Origin: Nioella sp965215655
Lineage (GTDB): Bacteria; Pseudomonadota; Alphaproteobacteria; Rhodobacterales; Rhodobacteraceae
Reading direction: 5' to 3'
Length of the DNA stretch: 64,000 nt
Assembly: GCF_965215655.1 (NCBI RefSeq)
Contig: NZ_OZ244111.1
Coordinates: forward strand, 434,001 to 498,000
Shown here: positions 44,398 to 52,229 of the stretch, piece by piece
Numbering within the stretch: the stretch's first letter is position 1
Layout of the letters: each line of letters opens with the position of its first letter
The notes under the pieces: model-generated
What the model was told of the DNA's origin: nothing
What the model saw: only the letters and a program-made list of their open reading frames with translations
Database searches by the model: none
Position numbers and translations under genes: made by a program

Positions 44398-44579
44398 TGG
44401 CGGTTTGCGGTGGCGAATGCCCTTCAAAGGGCTGTGAAACGCTCTTCGAAGAGCGTTCTGGCGCACCATTCAGACGGGAGAGAGCCGTTCGACGGGTCGC
44501 GGGTCAAATGCCTTCGAAGGAATTTGCAAACCTCTTCGAAGAGGCTTCCCCGCGCCAAATGGAAAAGGCGGCGTCATGA
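44394..44579 (+). CDS. short bridging ORF in palindromic insertion between DUF58 and DUF4159 genes
   Basis: A 61-residue frame begins ATG at 44394, overlapping the DUF58 stop, and ends TGA at 44579, overlapping the next ATG; both junctions are 4-base ATGA overlaps. The peptide has an internal duplication (PSKGCETLFEER and PSKEFANLFEEA) encoded by the palindromes and ends MEKAAS, echoing the DUF58 end EKGAS. No family is known. It may be a translated linker preserving coupling between the flanking genes, or an accidental frame. Confidence 0.45.
   Translation: MMAVCGGECPSKGCETLFEERSGAPFRRERAVRRVAGQMPSKEFANLFEEASPRQMEKAAS
44398..44575. repeat. TTCGAA-centred palindrome cluster flanked by 19-bp direct repeats
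   Basis: Four palindromes lie in 130 bp: GCCCTT/AAGGGC (44419-44432), a perfect 20-bp AACGCTCTTC/GAAGAGCGTT (44438-44457), CCTTCGAAGG (44511-44520) and CCTCTTCGAAGAGG (44531-44544). The flanks are a 19-bp direct repeat with one mismatch (44380-44398 and 44562-44580) that carries the stop/start junction, so the element looks inserted with junction duplication. Confidence 0.8.
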
Positions 44580-47335
44580 TCGGACCTGTTGCCTTCACCA
44601 CGCCGCTCCTTCTGCTGACGCTCTTTTTCCTGCCGATCCTGTGGTGGCTTTTGCGTGCCGTTCCCCCCGCGCCGATCCTGCGGCGCTTTCCCGGCGTGGC
44701 GCTGCTGATTGGCCTCAAGGACGAGGACAGCCAGTCCGACAAAACTCCCTGGTGGCTGCTGCTGTTGCGCATTCTGGCTGTCGCCACCGCTATCATCGGC
44801 TTTGCCGGACCGGTTCTGAATCCGCAGCAGGCGAGCGATCAGGACGGGCCTTTGCTGGTGCTGATGGACGGCTCATGGGCTTCGGCCCGCGATTGGCCGT
44901 CCCGGATCGACCGGGCGCGGGCGCTGATTGAAGATGCGGGGCGCGAGGGGCGCCCGGTGGCGCTGGTCCAGCTGACCGACCTGCCGCCGATGGGCGACTT
45001 GCCCTTTCAGTCGGCCAATGCCTGGGCTGCGCGGCTGGACAATTTGGACCCTTCGCCCTTCCCGCCGGACATGTCAGCGGCACTGGCCTGGGCCGAGGGG
45101 GTGGATCCCGGCATCCAGACCTTCTGGTTCTCGGACGGGCTGGATCATGACGTTCGCGACGCGCTGTTGGCGCGCCTACAGGAGGCCGGCCCTGTGACGG
45201 TCTTTGAGGGCAGCCGCAGCCTGTTGGCGCTTGGTCCGCCCCGGTTCGAGGATGGTGCGATCCGCCTGACCGGGCAGCGGCTGGACGACACGGGCGCGCG
45301 GGAGGTGACCATACAGGGCTTTGGCCTCGACCCCGCCGGGATCGAGCGGGAACTGGCGCGCGGCGTGATGGTCTTCGACGCCGGTGAGACCAGCGCCGAG
45401 ATGGAGCTCGACCTGCCGCCGGAACTGCGCAACCGGATGAACCGGTTCGAAATTGCCGGTGAGCGCAGTGCCGGGGCGGTGACCCTGACCGATGACGCGC
45501 TGCAGCGCCGGCAGGTGGGTCTGATTGCGGGCAGCCCGGATCAGGAGGGGCAGGAGCTGCTGTCGCCGCTGCACTACCTGCGTCAGGCGCTGGCCCCCAC
45601 GGCGGACCTGCTGGAGGTGGCGCTGCCCGATATGCTGTTGGCCAGCCCCGATGTGATCATCCTTGCCGATGTGGCGACGCTCTCGCCCGAAGAGGACAGC
45701 GAGCTGCAAGCCTGGGTCGAACGTGGCGGCATGCTGCTGCGCTTTGCCGGGCCGCGCCTGGCGGGGTCGGACCTTGCCCGCGACAGCACCCATCCGCTGA
45801 TGCCCGTGCGCCTGCGCGAAGGCGGGCGGACCGTGGGTGGCGCAATGAGCTGGGGAGAGCCCAAGGCGCTGCGCGTTTTCGACGAAACCTCGCCCTTTTA
45901 TGGCCTACCGATCCCCGAGGATGTGCTGGTCACCGCACAGGTGCTGGCACAGCCCGACCCGGAACTGGCCAGCCGCACCATCGCGGCACTGGTTGACGGC
46001 ACGCCGCTGGTCACGCGCAGCCGGTTGGGCCAGGGGCAGGTGGTGCTGTTCCATGTGACCGCCAATGCCGAATGGTCGAGCCTGCCGCTTTCGGGTCTCT
46101 TCGTGCAGATGCTGGAACGGCTGGCGATCTCGACCCGTCCCGTAGACCCGGATGCCGCCGATCTGGAGGGCATCACCTGGGTGCCGGACGTGGTGCTCGA
46201 CGCCTATGGCCAGCGCCGGGATGCCGGGAACCTGCCGGGCTTGGCCGGGACCGATCTGGCCAATGCGCCCTTGTCGGCGACGCTGCTGCCGGGGCTTTAT
46301 GCCGGATCGGATCGGCGGGTGGCACGCAATGTGATGGCGGCTGACGCAGTTCTGACCCCGGCGGACTGGCCATCTGACGTACCTGTCGAGGGGTTGCGCG
46401 TGGCCGAGACGGCGGACCTGACGCCCTATTTCCTTACATCCGCTCTTGTCCTGCTGCTGCTCGACTCTCTGGCGGCCCTGTGGCTTTCGGGCCGCCTGAC
46501 CGGCGCGGTGCGGGGGGCGGCTCTGCTGCTGGCGGCGATGGTGGCGCAGTCGGGGGAGGCGCAGGAACTGAGCGATGACGACACCCTCGCGCTGCTCGCC
46601 ACCTCCGAGATCACGCTAGGTTATGTGCTGACCGGGGATGAGCAGCTCGATGAAACCTCCCGCGCGGGGCTGTGGGGGCTGGGGCTGACGCTGACCAGCC
46701 GCACCTCGGTCGAGCCAGCCGCGCCGATTGGTGTGGATTTGGAGAGTGACGAGCTGGTGTTCTTCCCGCTGCTCTATTGGCCGATCAGCGTCGATCAGCC
46801 GACGCCCTCGGACGCGGCTTATGCGAGGCTCAACGCCTATCTGCGCGGCGGCGGCATGATCGTCTTCGACACGCGCGACGCCGATATCGGGGCCTTCGGC
46901 GCGGGCACCCCCAATGGCCGCCGCCTGCGGGACCTGGCCGAGCCGCTGGATATTCCGCCGCTGGAACCGATCCCCGATGACCACGTGCTGACCCGGTCTT
47001 TCTATCTGCTGCAGGATTTCCCGGGTCGCCATCTTGGCCGCGATGTCTGGGTCGAGGCCGCGCCGCCAGATGCGGAACAGGTCGAGGGCATGCCCTTCCG
47101 CAACCTCAATGACGGGGTGACGCCGGTCATCATTGGCGGCAATGACTGGGCCGCGGCATGGGCACAGACGCCCTCTGGCCAACCGATGTTCCCGGTGGGG
47201 CGCGGGTTTACCGGTGAACGGCAACGCGAGATCGCCCTGCGCTTTGGCGTGAACCTCGTGATGCATGTGCTGAGCGGCAATTACAAATCCGACCAGGTCC
47301 ATGTGCCGGCCTTGCTGGAACGGTTGGGGCAATGA
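44576..47335 (+). CDS. BatA-like membrane protein with DUF4159 domain
   Basis: A 919-residue protein. The N-terminus is BatA-like with two helices (PLLLLTLFFLPILWWLL and LLLLRILAVATAIIGFAGPVL) and a degraded VWA-type domain: the expected DxSxS metal motif reads LVLMDGSWASA. After a long periplasmic part come a helix near 610-640, AALLLAAMVAQSGEAQ near 650, and a C-terminal DUF4159 domain (DDHVLTRSFYLLQDFPGRH, GRGFTGERQREIALRFGVNLVMHVL). It follows the bridging ORF by an ATGA overlap and overlaps the next gene by 4 bases. The role with MoxR/DUF58 is inferred. Confidence 0.85.
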   Translation: MIGPVAFTTPLLLLTLFFLPILWWLLRAVPPAPILRRFPGVALLIGLKDEDSQSDKTPWWLLLLRILAVATAIIGFAGPVLNPQQASDQDGPLLVLMDGSWASARDWPSRIDRARALIEDAGREGRPVALVQLTDLPPMGDLPFQSANAWAARLDNLDPSPFPPDMSAALAWAEGVDPGIQTFWFSDGLDHDVRDALLARLQEAGPVTVFEGSRSLLALGPPRFEDGAIRLTGQRLDDTGAREVTIQGFGLDPAGIERELARGVMVFDAGETSAEMELDLPPELRNRMNRFEIAGERSAGAVTLTDDALQRRQVGLIAGSPDQEGQELLSPLHYLRQALAPTADLLEVALPDMLLASPDVIILADVATLSPEEDSELQAWVERGGMLLRFAGPRLAGSDLARDSTHPLMPVRLREGGRTVGGAMSWGEPKALRVFDETSPFYGLPIPEDVLVTAQVLAQPDPELASRTIAALVDGTPLVTRSRLGQGQVVLFHVTANAEWSSLPLSGLFVQMLERLAISTRPVDPDAADLEGITWVPDVVLDAYGQRRDAGNLPGLAGTDLANAPLSATLLPGLYAGSDRRVARNVMAADAVLTPADWPSDVPVEGLRVAETADLTPYFLTSALVLLLLDSLAALWLSGRLTGAVRGAALLLAAMVAQSGEAQELSDDDTLALLATSEITLGYVLTGDEQLDETSRAGLWGLGLTLTSRTSVEPAAPIGVDLESDELVFFPLLYWPISVDQPTPSDAAYARLNAYLRGGGMIVFDTRDADIGAFGAGTPNGRRLRDLAEPLDIPPLEPIPDDHVLTRSFYLLQDFPGRHLGRDVWVEAAPPDAEQVEGMPFRNLNDGVTPVIIGGNDWAAAWAQTPSGQPMFPVGRGFTGERQREIALRFGVNLVMHVLSGNYKSDQVHVPALLERLGQ

Positions 47336-49404
47336 ACATGACCGGATCCATCCTCTTCGACCCGCTCCTGTCCTGGCCCCTTATCTGGGGGCTGGCGGGG
47401 GCCGTTCTGGCGCTGCTGGCGTTGCAGGTCTGGCGGGGCTTGCCCGGCTGGTGGCTGCGCGGGCTGGCGGGGCTGGCATTGCTGGTGGCGCTGGCCAATC
47501 CGGCGCTGCAAAGCGAAGAGCGGGAGCCGCTCAGCGATATCGTGCTGCTGGTGATCGACGAAAGCGCCTCGCAGCGCATTTCCGACCGACCGGGACAAAC
47601 TGAAGAGGCGATTGCCGAGATCCGCCGAGAGGTCGCGGGTCTGGGGATGGAACTGCGCGAGGCGCGGGTTGCGGATGCCGCCGACAATCAGGGCACGCTG
47701 GCCATGGCGGCGCTGTCGGAACTGCTGGCCGAAGAACCCCGTGCGCGCATCGCGGGGGCCATTCTGGTCACCGACGGGCGCATCCATGACCTCGACCTGG
47801 CCCCGGACCTGCCCGCGCCGCTGCATGCGCTGATCACCGGCGAAGCGACCGACTGGGACCGGCGGCTCATTATCCGCAACGCGCCCTCCTTTGCCATTCT
47901 GGACGAAGAGTTTGTCATGACCCTGCGCGTCGAGGATGAGGGCGCGGTCCCCGGTGACCTGCCCGATCGGGCAGAGCTGCGCATTTCCATCGACGGGGAC
48001 GCGCCGCGCAGCTTCATGGTGCCTATCGGGCGGGATATGGAGCTGCCGCTGGTCTTGCCCCATGCGGGCATGAACGTGATCCAGTTCGAACTGCCGGAAG
48101 CACCGGGGGAGCTGACGGATCGCAACAATGCCGCCGTGGTGCAGATCAACGGGGTGCGCGACCGGTTGCGGGTGCTGCTCGTGTCCGGCCAGCCGCATCC
48201 GGGGCAACGGACCTGGCGCAACCTGCTGAAATCCGACCCGGCGGTGGATCTTGTGCATTTCACCATCCTCCGCCCTCCCGATCGCAACGATGGCGTGCCG
48301 GTGACGGAACTGAGCCTCATCGCCTTCCCCACGCGGGAGCTGTTTCTGGAAACCATCGACGAGTTCGACCTGGTGATCTTCGACCGCTATCAGCGGCGGG
48401 GGATCCTGCCGATGGTCTATCTCGACAACGTGCGCCAATACGTGGAACGGGGTGGCGCGCTTTTGATGGCGACGGGGCCGGAATTTGCCTCTGCCGCCTC
48501 GCTCTATCGCACGCCTTTGGCCGAGATCATGCCGGGCCGCCCGACCGCGCAGGTGATGGAACAGCCCTATCTGCCCACGGTCTCTGCCCTTGGCGAACGG
48601 CATCCGGTGACGCGGGGGCTGGCCGATGAACACACGGCCCTGCCCGACAGCGATGCGCCCTGGGGCCGCTGGCTGAGGCAGATCGAGCTGATCGAGGATG
48701 GCGGCCAGACGGTGATGACCGGGGCCGGGGAGCGGCCGCTTCTGATGCTCGACCGGGTGGGCGAGGGGCGCGTGGCGCTGCTAGCCTCCGATCACGCTTG
48801 GCTCTGGGATCGGGGCTATGAAGGCGGCGGACCGCAGCTGGAACTGCTCAGGCGGCTGGCGCATTGGATGATGGGCGAGCCCGAGCTTGAGGAGGAGGCC
48901 CTGCGCGCCGATGCGGATGGGCAGGTGATCTTTGTCACGCGCCAGACCCTGGGCGATACGGTCGGGACGGTGACGGTGACCTATCCGGACGGGTCGGAAC
49001 ATGAGCTGCCCCTCGAAGAAACTGCGCCGGGCCGCTTCACGGGCGAGGTGACGGGGCCGGAAACGGGACTCTACCGCCTGCGAGAAGGCGAGGAAGAGGC
49101 GGTCATCGCGCTTGGCCCTGCGGCCCCGCGCGAGTTCGAGGAAACCCTGGCCAATGGCGCGGCGGTGGCGCCATTGACGGGTGTGATGCGCGGCGGCGTT
49201 TTACGGTTGGAAGCGGGTGTTCCGGATGTGCGGATCGTGTCCGAGGGGCGCAATGCGGCAGGGCGCGGATGGATCGGTCTGACCCCACGGGGGGCCTACC
49301 TGACCACCGATGTGACGGTGACGCCGCTGATTGCCGGCTGGCTCTTCCTGCTGATCGCGGCGGGGCTGATGCTGGCGGCCTGGCTGCGCGAGGGGCGGCG
49401 GTAG
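47332..49404 (+). CDS. large membrane protein of the MoxR operon (VWA/glutamine-amidotransferase-like)
   Basis: A 690-residue protein with N-terminal helices (LIWGLAGAVLALLALQVW, LAGLALLVALANPAL), a VWA-like start with a DESAS metal motif (LLVIDESASQRI), a GATase1-like fold segment (LLVSGQPHPGQRTWRNLL, YVERGGALLMATGPEFAS) and a final helix (LIAGWLFLLIAAGLMLAAWL). Such proteins close MoxR-DUF58-DUF4159 operons in Rhodobacteraceae, with unknown role. It overlaps the upstream gene by ATGA. A hairpin plus the dispersed GCCAAGATGAA motif follows. Confidence 0.78.
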   Translation: MNMTGSILFDPLLSWPLIWGLAGAVLALLALQVWRGLPGWWLRGLAGLALLVALANPALQSEEREPLSDIVLLVIDESASQRISDRPGQTEEAIAEIRREVAGLGMELREARVADAADNQGTLAMAALSELLAEEPRARIAGAILVTDGRIHDLDLAPDLPAPLHALITGEATDWDRRLIIRNAPSFAILDEEFVMTLRVEDEGAVPGDLPDRAELRISIDGDAPRSFMVPIGRDMELPLVLPHAGMNVIQFELPEAPGELTDRNNAAVVQINGVRDRLRVLLVSGQPHPGQRTWRNLLKSDPAVDLVHFTILRPPDRNDGVPVTELSLIAFPTRELFLETIDEFDLVIFDRYQRRGILPMVYLDNVRQYVERGGALLMATGPEFASAASLYRTPLAEIMPGRPTAQVMEQPYLPTVSALGERHPVTRGLADEHTALPDSDAPWGRWLRQIELIEDGGQTVMTGAGERPLLMLDRVGEGRVALLASDHAWLWDRGYEGGGPQLELLRRLAHWMMGEPELEEEALRADADGQVIFVTRQTLGDTVGTVTVTYPDGSEHELPLEETAPGRFTGEVTGPETGLYRLREGEEEAVIALGPAAPREFEETLANGAAVAPLTGVMRGGVLRLEAGVPDVRIVSEGRNAAGRGWIGLTPRGAYLTTDVTVTPLIAGWLFLLIAAGLMLAAWLREGRR

Positions 49405-49454
49405 GTTCGCCGCGCCTTCGGCCCGTCGACCGGGGGCGATTTTTGGAAAAATCG

Positions 49455-49512
49455 CGGGGGGCTCTGCCCCCGTCGCTTCGCTCCTCCCCCGAGGTATTTT
49501 GCCAAGATGAAA
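49455..49512 (+). repeat. hairpin plus dispersed intergenic motif, copy 3
   Basis: The stem CGGGGG/CCCCCG (49455-49460 and 49467-49472) is followed by CCCCCGAGGTATTTT and GCCAAGATGAAAG (49485-49512). The hairpin and T-run could end transcription of the MoxR operon; the conserved tail after the T-run is not explained by termination. Confidence 0.6.
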
Positions 49513-49518
49513 GGGCGG

Positions 49519-49869
49519 TCAGTTCAGGGGGAGCGGGAAGGTTTCGTCCCCCCATCCGGTCTGGCTGGTGCGGGCGCGGATCTGGACGGTGCCTGTTCCC
49601 TCTGGCACCGCGACACCAGACAGGGAGCGGGTGAAGGGCTGCTCAGTCTCATGCGGATGGGTCAGGACGCGGGTGCCCAGTATCGTGCCATCCGGCAGTT
49701 CCACCCGCCAGCCATCGGCGTAGTCGTCCCAGCCGGTATCACCATGCTCCAGCGTCACCTCGAAACGCCAGCCGGTGCCGGCCTGCACGGCCTCGGCCCC
49801 GACAATGCGGGCGGGATCGGCGAGGGCGGGGCTGGCGAGCAGCAGAAGGGTGGCGGCAGGACGGAGCAT
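49519..49869 (-). CDS. small secreted hypothetical protein
   Basis: A 116-residue protein with a signal peptide (LRPAATLLLLASPALA, cleavage before DPARI) and a small beta-rich domain (TGWRFEVTLEHGDTGWDDYADGWRV) with several aromatic and acidic residues. It resembles a conserved Rhodobacteraceae periplasmic protein with no assigned function. ATG 49869 is chosen because the signal begins there. It is convergent with the MoxR operon and lies downstream of the DUF599 gene. Confidence 0.7.
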   Translation of the reverse strand: MLRPAATLLLLASPALADPARIVGAEAVQAGTGWRFEVTLEHGDTGWDDYADGWRVELPDGTILGTRVLTHPHETEQPFTRSLSGVAVPEGTGTVQIRARTSQTGWGDETFPLPLN

Positions 49870-49923
49870 GGCGGGAGCCTGCCATCGGAAGGGCGGCCTG
49901 TCATATGACATCTGCGCGAGGGT

Positions 49924-50631
49924 TCAGCGGTTTTCCTGAGCGGGGGGCAACAGGATGCGCCGGGAATGGGAGGCGAATTCGCGCGACCAGATCATGTAGC
50001 CGACCACCGCCGTGCCCGCGATTAGCGCCGCCGGGCCAAGCAGCCAGGCCAGCGATCCGAGCGAGAAATAGAGCGCGCGCAGGCCCCGGTTGAAGTTGAA
50101 CGCGGCGCGGATATTGACCTCGGCCGCCTGCATGGCGCGGGGCAGGGTGCGTGGGTCCTCCGGATCGTTTGGAACGGCGGCCATCAGCACCGCGCAATAG
50201 CCGAAAAGCCGGTTGGACCAGACGAATTTGAGGAAGGCGTAGAGGAGGAAGATGCCGGTCGCCATCAGCTTGATCTCGATGACCAGCGTGGGCGTCCCGC
50301 CCAGGGTCAGGTCCTCGGCCACGCCAAGCAGCCGGTCGGCATTGCCAATCAGCGCCAGCAGCCCGCCGAGCGCGATCATTGAGGCCGACGCGAGGAAGTT
50401 CGTCCCCTGGCGCAGGCTCGACAGGATCGCGGCGTCGAAGATGCGTGGCTGCCGGGTGATCATCTCCCGCATCCAGTCGCGGCGATAGCCGATCATCAGG
50501 ATCGTGACCGAGGGGCGTTTGAGCCGGTCGGATTCGATCAGCCCGCCGAGCGCGATCCAAGCAGAGAAGGTCAGCGCAACGGCAAGCGCATCGAGCGGGG
50601 CGAAAAGGGCGAGCTGGTCGATAAAACGCAT
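49924..50631 (-). CDS. DUF599 membrane protein
   Basis: A 235-residue integral membrane protein with about four helices (APLDALAVALTFSAWIALGG, ASMIALGGLLALIGN, KLMATGIFLLYAFLKFVW, LGPAALIAGTAVVGYMIW). The RQPRIFDAAILSSLRQGTNFLAS stretch and the NFNRGLRALYFSLG segment fit the DUF599 family. Function is unknown. It diverges from glcD. Confidence 0.85.
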   Translation of the reverse strand: MRFIDQLALFAPLDALAVALTFSAWIALGGLIESDRLKRPSVTILMIGYRRDWMREMITRQPRIFDAAILSSLRQGTNFLASASMIALGGLLALIGNADRLLGVAEDLTLGGTPTLVIEIKLMATGIFLLYAFLKFVWSNRLFGYCAVLMAAVPNDPEDPRTLPRAMQAAEVNIRAAFNFNRGLRALYFSLGSLAWLLGPAALIAGTAVVGYMIWSREFASHSRRILLPPAQENR

Positions 50632-50660
50632 GCTGAAAGCCTATATCTGAGCACTATCTA

Positions 50661-50699
50661 TTGCCACAGGGGTAAATTGGTTATATTTATTTACCAAAT
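50661..50699 (+). promoter_or_regulatory. glcD promoter with overlapping inverted repeats
   Basis: TTGCCA (50661-50666) and TATTTA (50684-50689) are 17 bases apart. Two inverted repeats overlap them: GGTAAAT/ATTTACC (50671-50677 and 50689-50695) and AATTGGT/ACCAAAT. The TTGGT/ACCAA form recalls GntR-type operators, such as those of GlcC-like regulators; no regulator gene is adjacent. Confidence 0.5.
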
Positions 50700-50714
50700 C
50701 AAGGGAGGGTCACT

Positions 50715-52154
50715 ATGGAAATGCCAATTCCAAATGCGTCGGTTCTGTCGGCCAAGGCCCGGATCGTGGCGCGACTGAAGGCGGCCTTGCCTGCGGACGC
50801 GGTGATCGACGCCCCCGAGGAGGTGCGCGCCTATGAATGCGATGCGCTGACCGCCTATCGCTGCCCGCCCTTGGCTGCGGTCCTGCCTTCCACGACGGCG
50901 GAGGTCGCAGCGGTGCTGAAGATCTGCCATGACGAAGGCGTGCCGGTGGTACCGCGCGGGGCGGGCACCTCGCTGGCCGGTGGGGCGCTGCCGACGGCGG
51001 ACAGTGTGATCCTGGGCGTGGCACGCATGAACGAGGTGCTGGAGACGGATTACGACAACCGCTTCATCCGGGTGCAGACCGGGCGGACCAATCTGAGCGT
51101 CACGGGCGCGGTGGAGGAGGAGGATTTCTTCTATGCTCCTGATCCATCGTCGCAGCTGGCCTGCGCCATCGCGGGCAATATCGCGATGAATTCGGGCGGG
51201 GCGCATTGTCTGAAATACGGGGTGACGACGAACAACCTCATGGGCGTGACCATGGTGCTGATGGACGGTACGGTGGTCGAGATCGGCGGTGCGCATCTGG
51301 ATGCGGGCGGGCTCGACCTGCTTGGCGTCATCTGCGGCTCCGAAGGGCAGCTTGGTGTCGTGACCGAGGCCACCCTGCGTATCCTGCCCAAGCCCGAGGG
51401 CGCGCGGCCCGTGCTCATCGGCTATGATAGCAACGAAGTGGCGGGCGAATGCGTGTCCGACATCATCAAGGCGGGCGTTCTGCCGGTGGCGATCGAATTT
51501 ATGGACCGGCCCTGCATCCGTGCGACCGAAGCGTTTGCCAAGGCGGGCTATCCCGATTGCGAGGCGCTCTTGATCGTCGAGGTCGAGGGATCCGAGGCCG
51601 AGATCGACGCGCAGCTCGGGGTGATCAGCCAGATCGCCCGCAAGCATGACCCCGTTGAACTTCGCGAAAGCAAATCCGCAGACGAAAGCGCGCGGATCTG
51701 GTTGGGGCGCAAATCGGCCTTCGGGGCGATGGGGCAGATCAACGACTACATGTGCCTAGACGGCACGATCCCGGTATCCTCCCTGCCGCTGGTGCTGCGC
51801 CGGATCGGGGAGATGTCGAAGGACTACGGGCTGGACGTGGGCAACGTCTTTCACGCGGGCGACGGCAATATGCACCCGCTCATTCTGTTCGATGCCAACA
51901 AGCCGGGTGACCTGGAGAAATGCGAGGCTTTCGGGGCCGACATCCTGAAGCTCTGTGTCGAGGTGGGCGGCTGCCTGACCGGCGAACATGGGGTGGGCAT
52001 CGAGAAGCGGGATCTGATGGTTGCGCAGTTCACCGGGCCGGATATGGAGGCGCAGATGCGGGTGAAGGATGTGTTCGACCCGAAATGGCTGCTCAATCCG
52101 GCCAAGGTGTTTCCGCTGTCGGTTTCGCAATCGCATAGGGATTTCGCCGCCTGA
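50715..52154 (+). CDS. glcD: glycolate oxidase FAD-binding subunit GlcD
   Basis: A 479-residue FAD-linked oxidase that converts glycolate to glyoxylate with GlcE and GlcF at the membrane. The FAD-binding domain has VVPRGAGTSLAGGALPTAD and YAPDPSSQLACAIAGNIAMNSGG; the C-terminal domain shows NVFHAGDGNMHPLILFD and GGCLTGEHGVGIEKRDLM with the conserved histidines. GGGAGG precedes ATG 50715. It is 75 bp before glcE. Confidence 0.95.
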   Translation: MEMPIPNASVLSAKARIVARLKAALPADAVIDAPEEVRAYECDALTAYRCPPLAAVLPSTTAEVAAVLKICHDEGVPVVPRGAGTSLAGGALPTADSVILGVARMNEVLETDYDNRFIRVQTGRTNLSVTGAVEEEDFFYAPDPSSQLACAIAGNIAMNSGGAHCLKYGVTTNNLMGVTMVLMDGTVVEIGGAHLDAGGLDLLGVICGSEGQLGVVTEATLRILPKPEGARPVLIGYDSNEVAGECVSDIIKAGVLPVAIEFMDRPCIRATEAFAKAGYPDCEALLIVEVEGSEAEIDAQLGVISQIARKHDPVELRESKSADESARIWLGRKSAFGAMGQINDYMCLDGTIPVSSLPLVLRRIGEMSKDYGLDVGNVFHAGDGNMHPLILFDANKPGDLEKCEAFGADILKLCVEVGGCLTGEHGVGIEKRDLMVAQFTGPDMEAQMRVKDVFDPKWLLNPAKVFPLSVSQSHRDFAA

Positions 52155-52166
52155 CGGCGTCGATCC

Positions 52167-52216
52167 GCGGGGGGCCAGCCCCCCGCACCCCCCGAGGTAT
52201 TTTTGCCAAGATGAAG
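52167..52216 (+). repeat. hairpin plus dispersed intergenic motif, copy 4
   Basis: A 9-bp stem GCGGGGGGC/GCCCCCCGC with a 2-base loop (52167-52186) is followed by CCCCCGAGGTATTTTT and GCCAAGATGAAG (to 52216). It lies inside the glcD-glcE gap, only 13 bp before the glcE ATG, so it is unlikely to be a full terminator. Confidence 0.6.
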
Positions 52217-52229
52217 GAAGGGCATTTTG

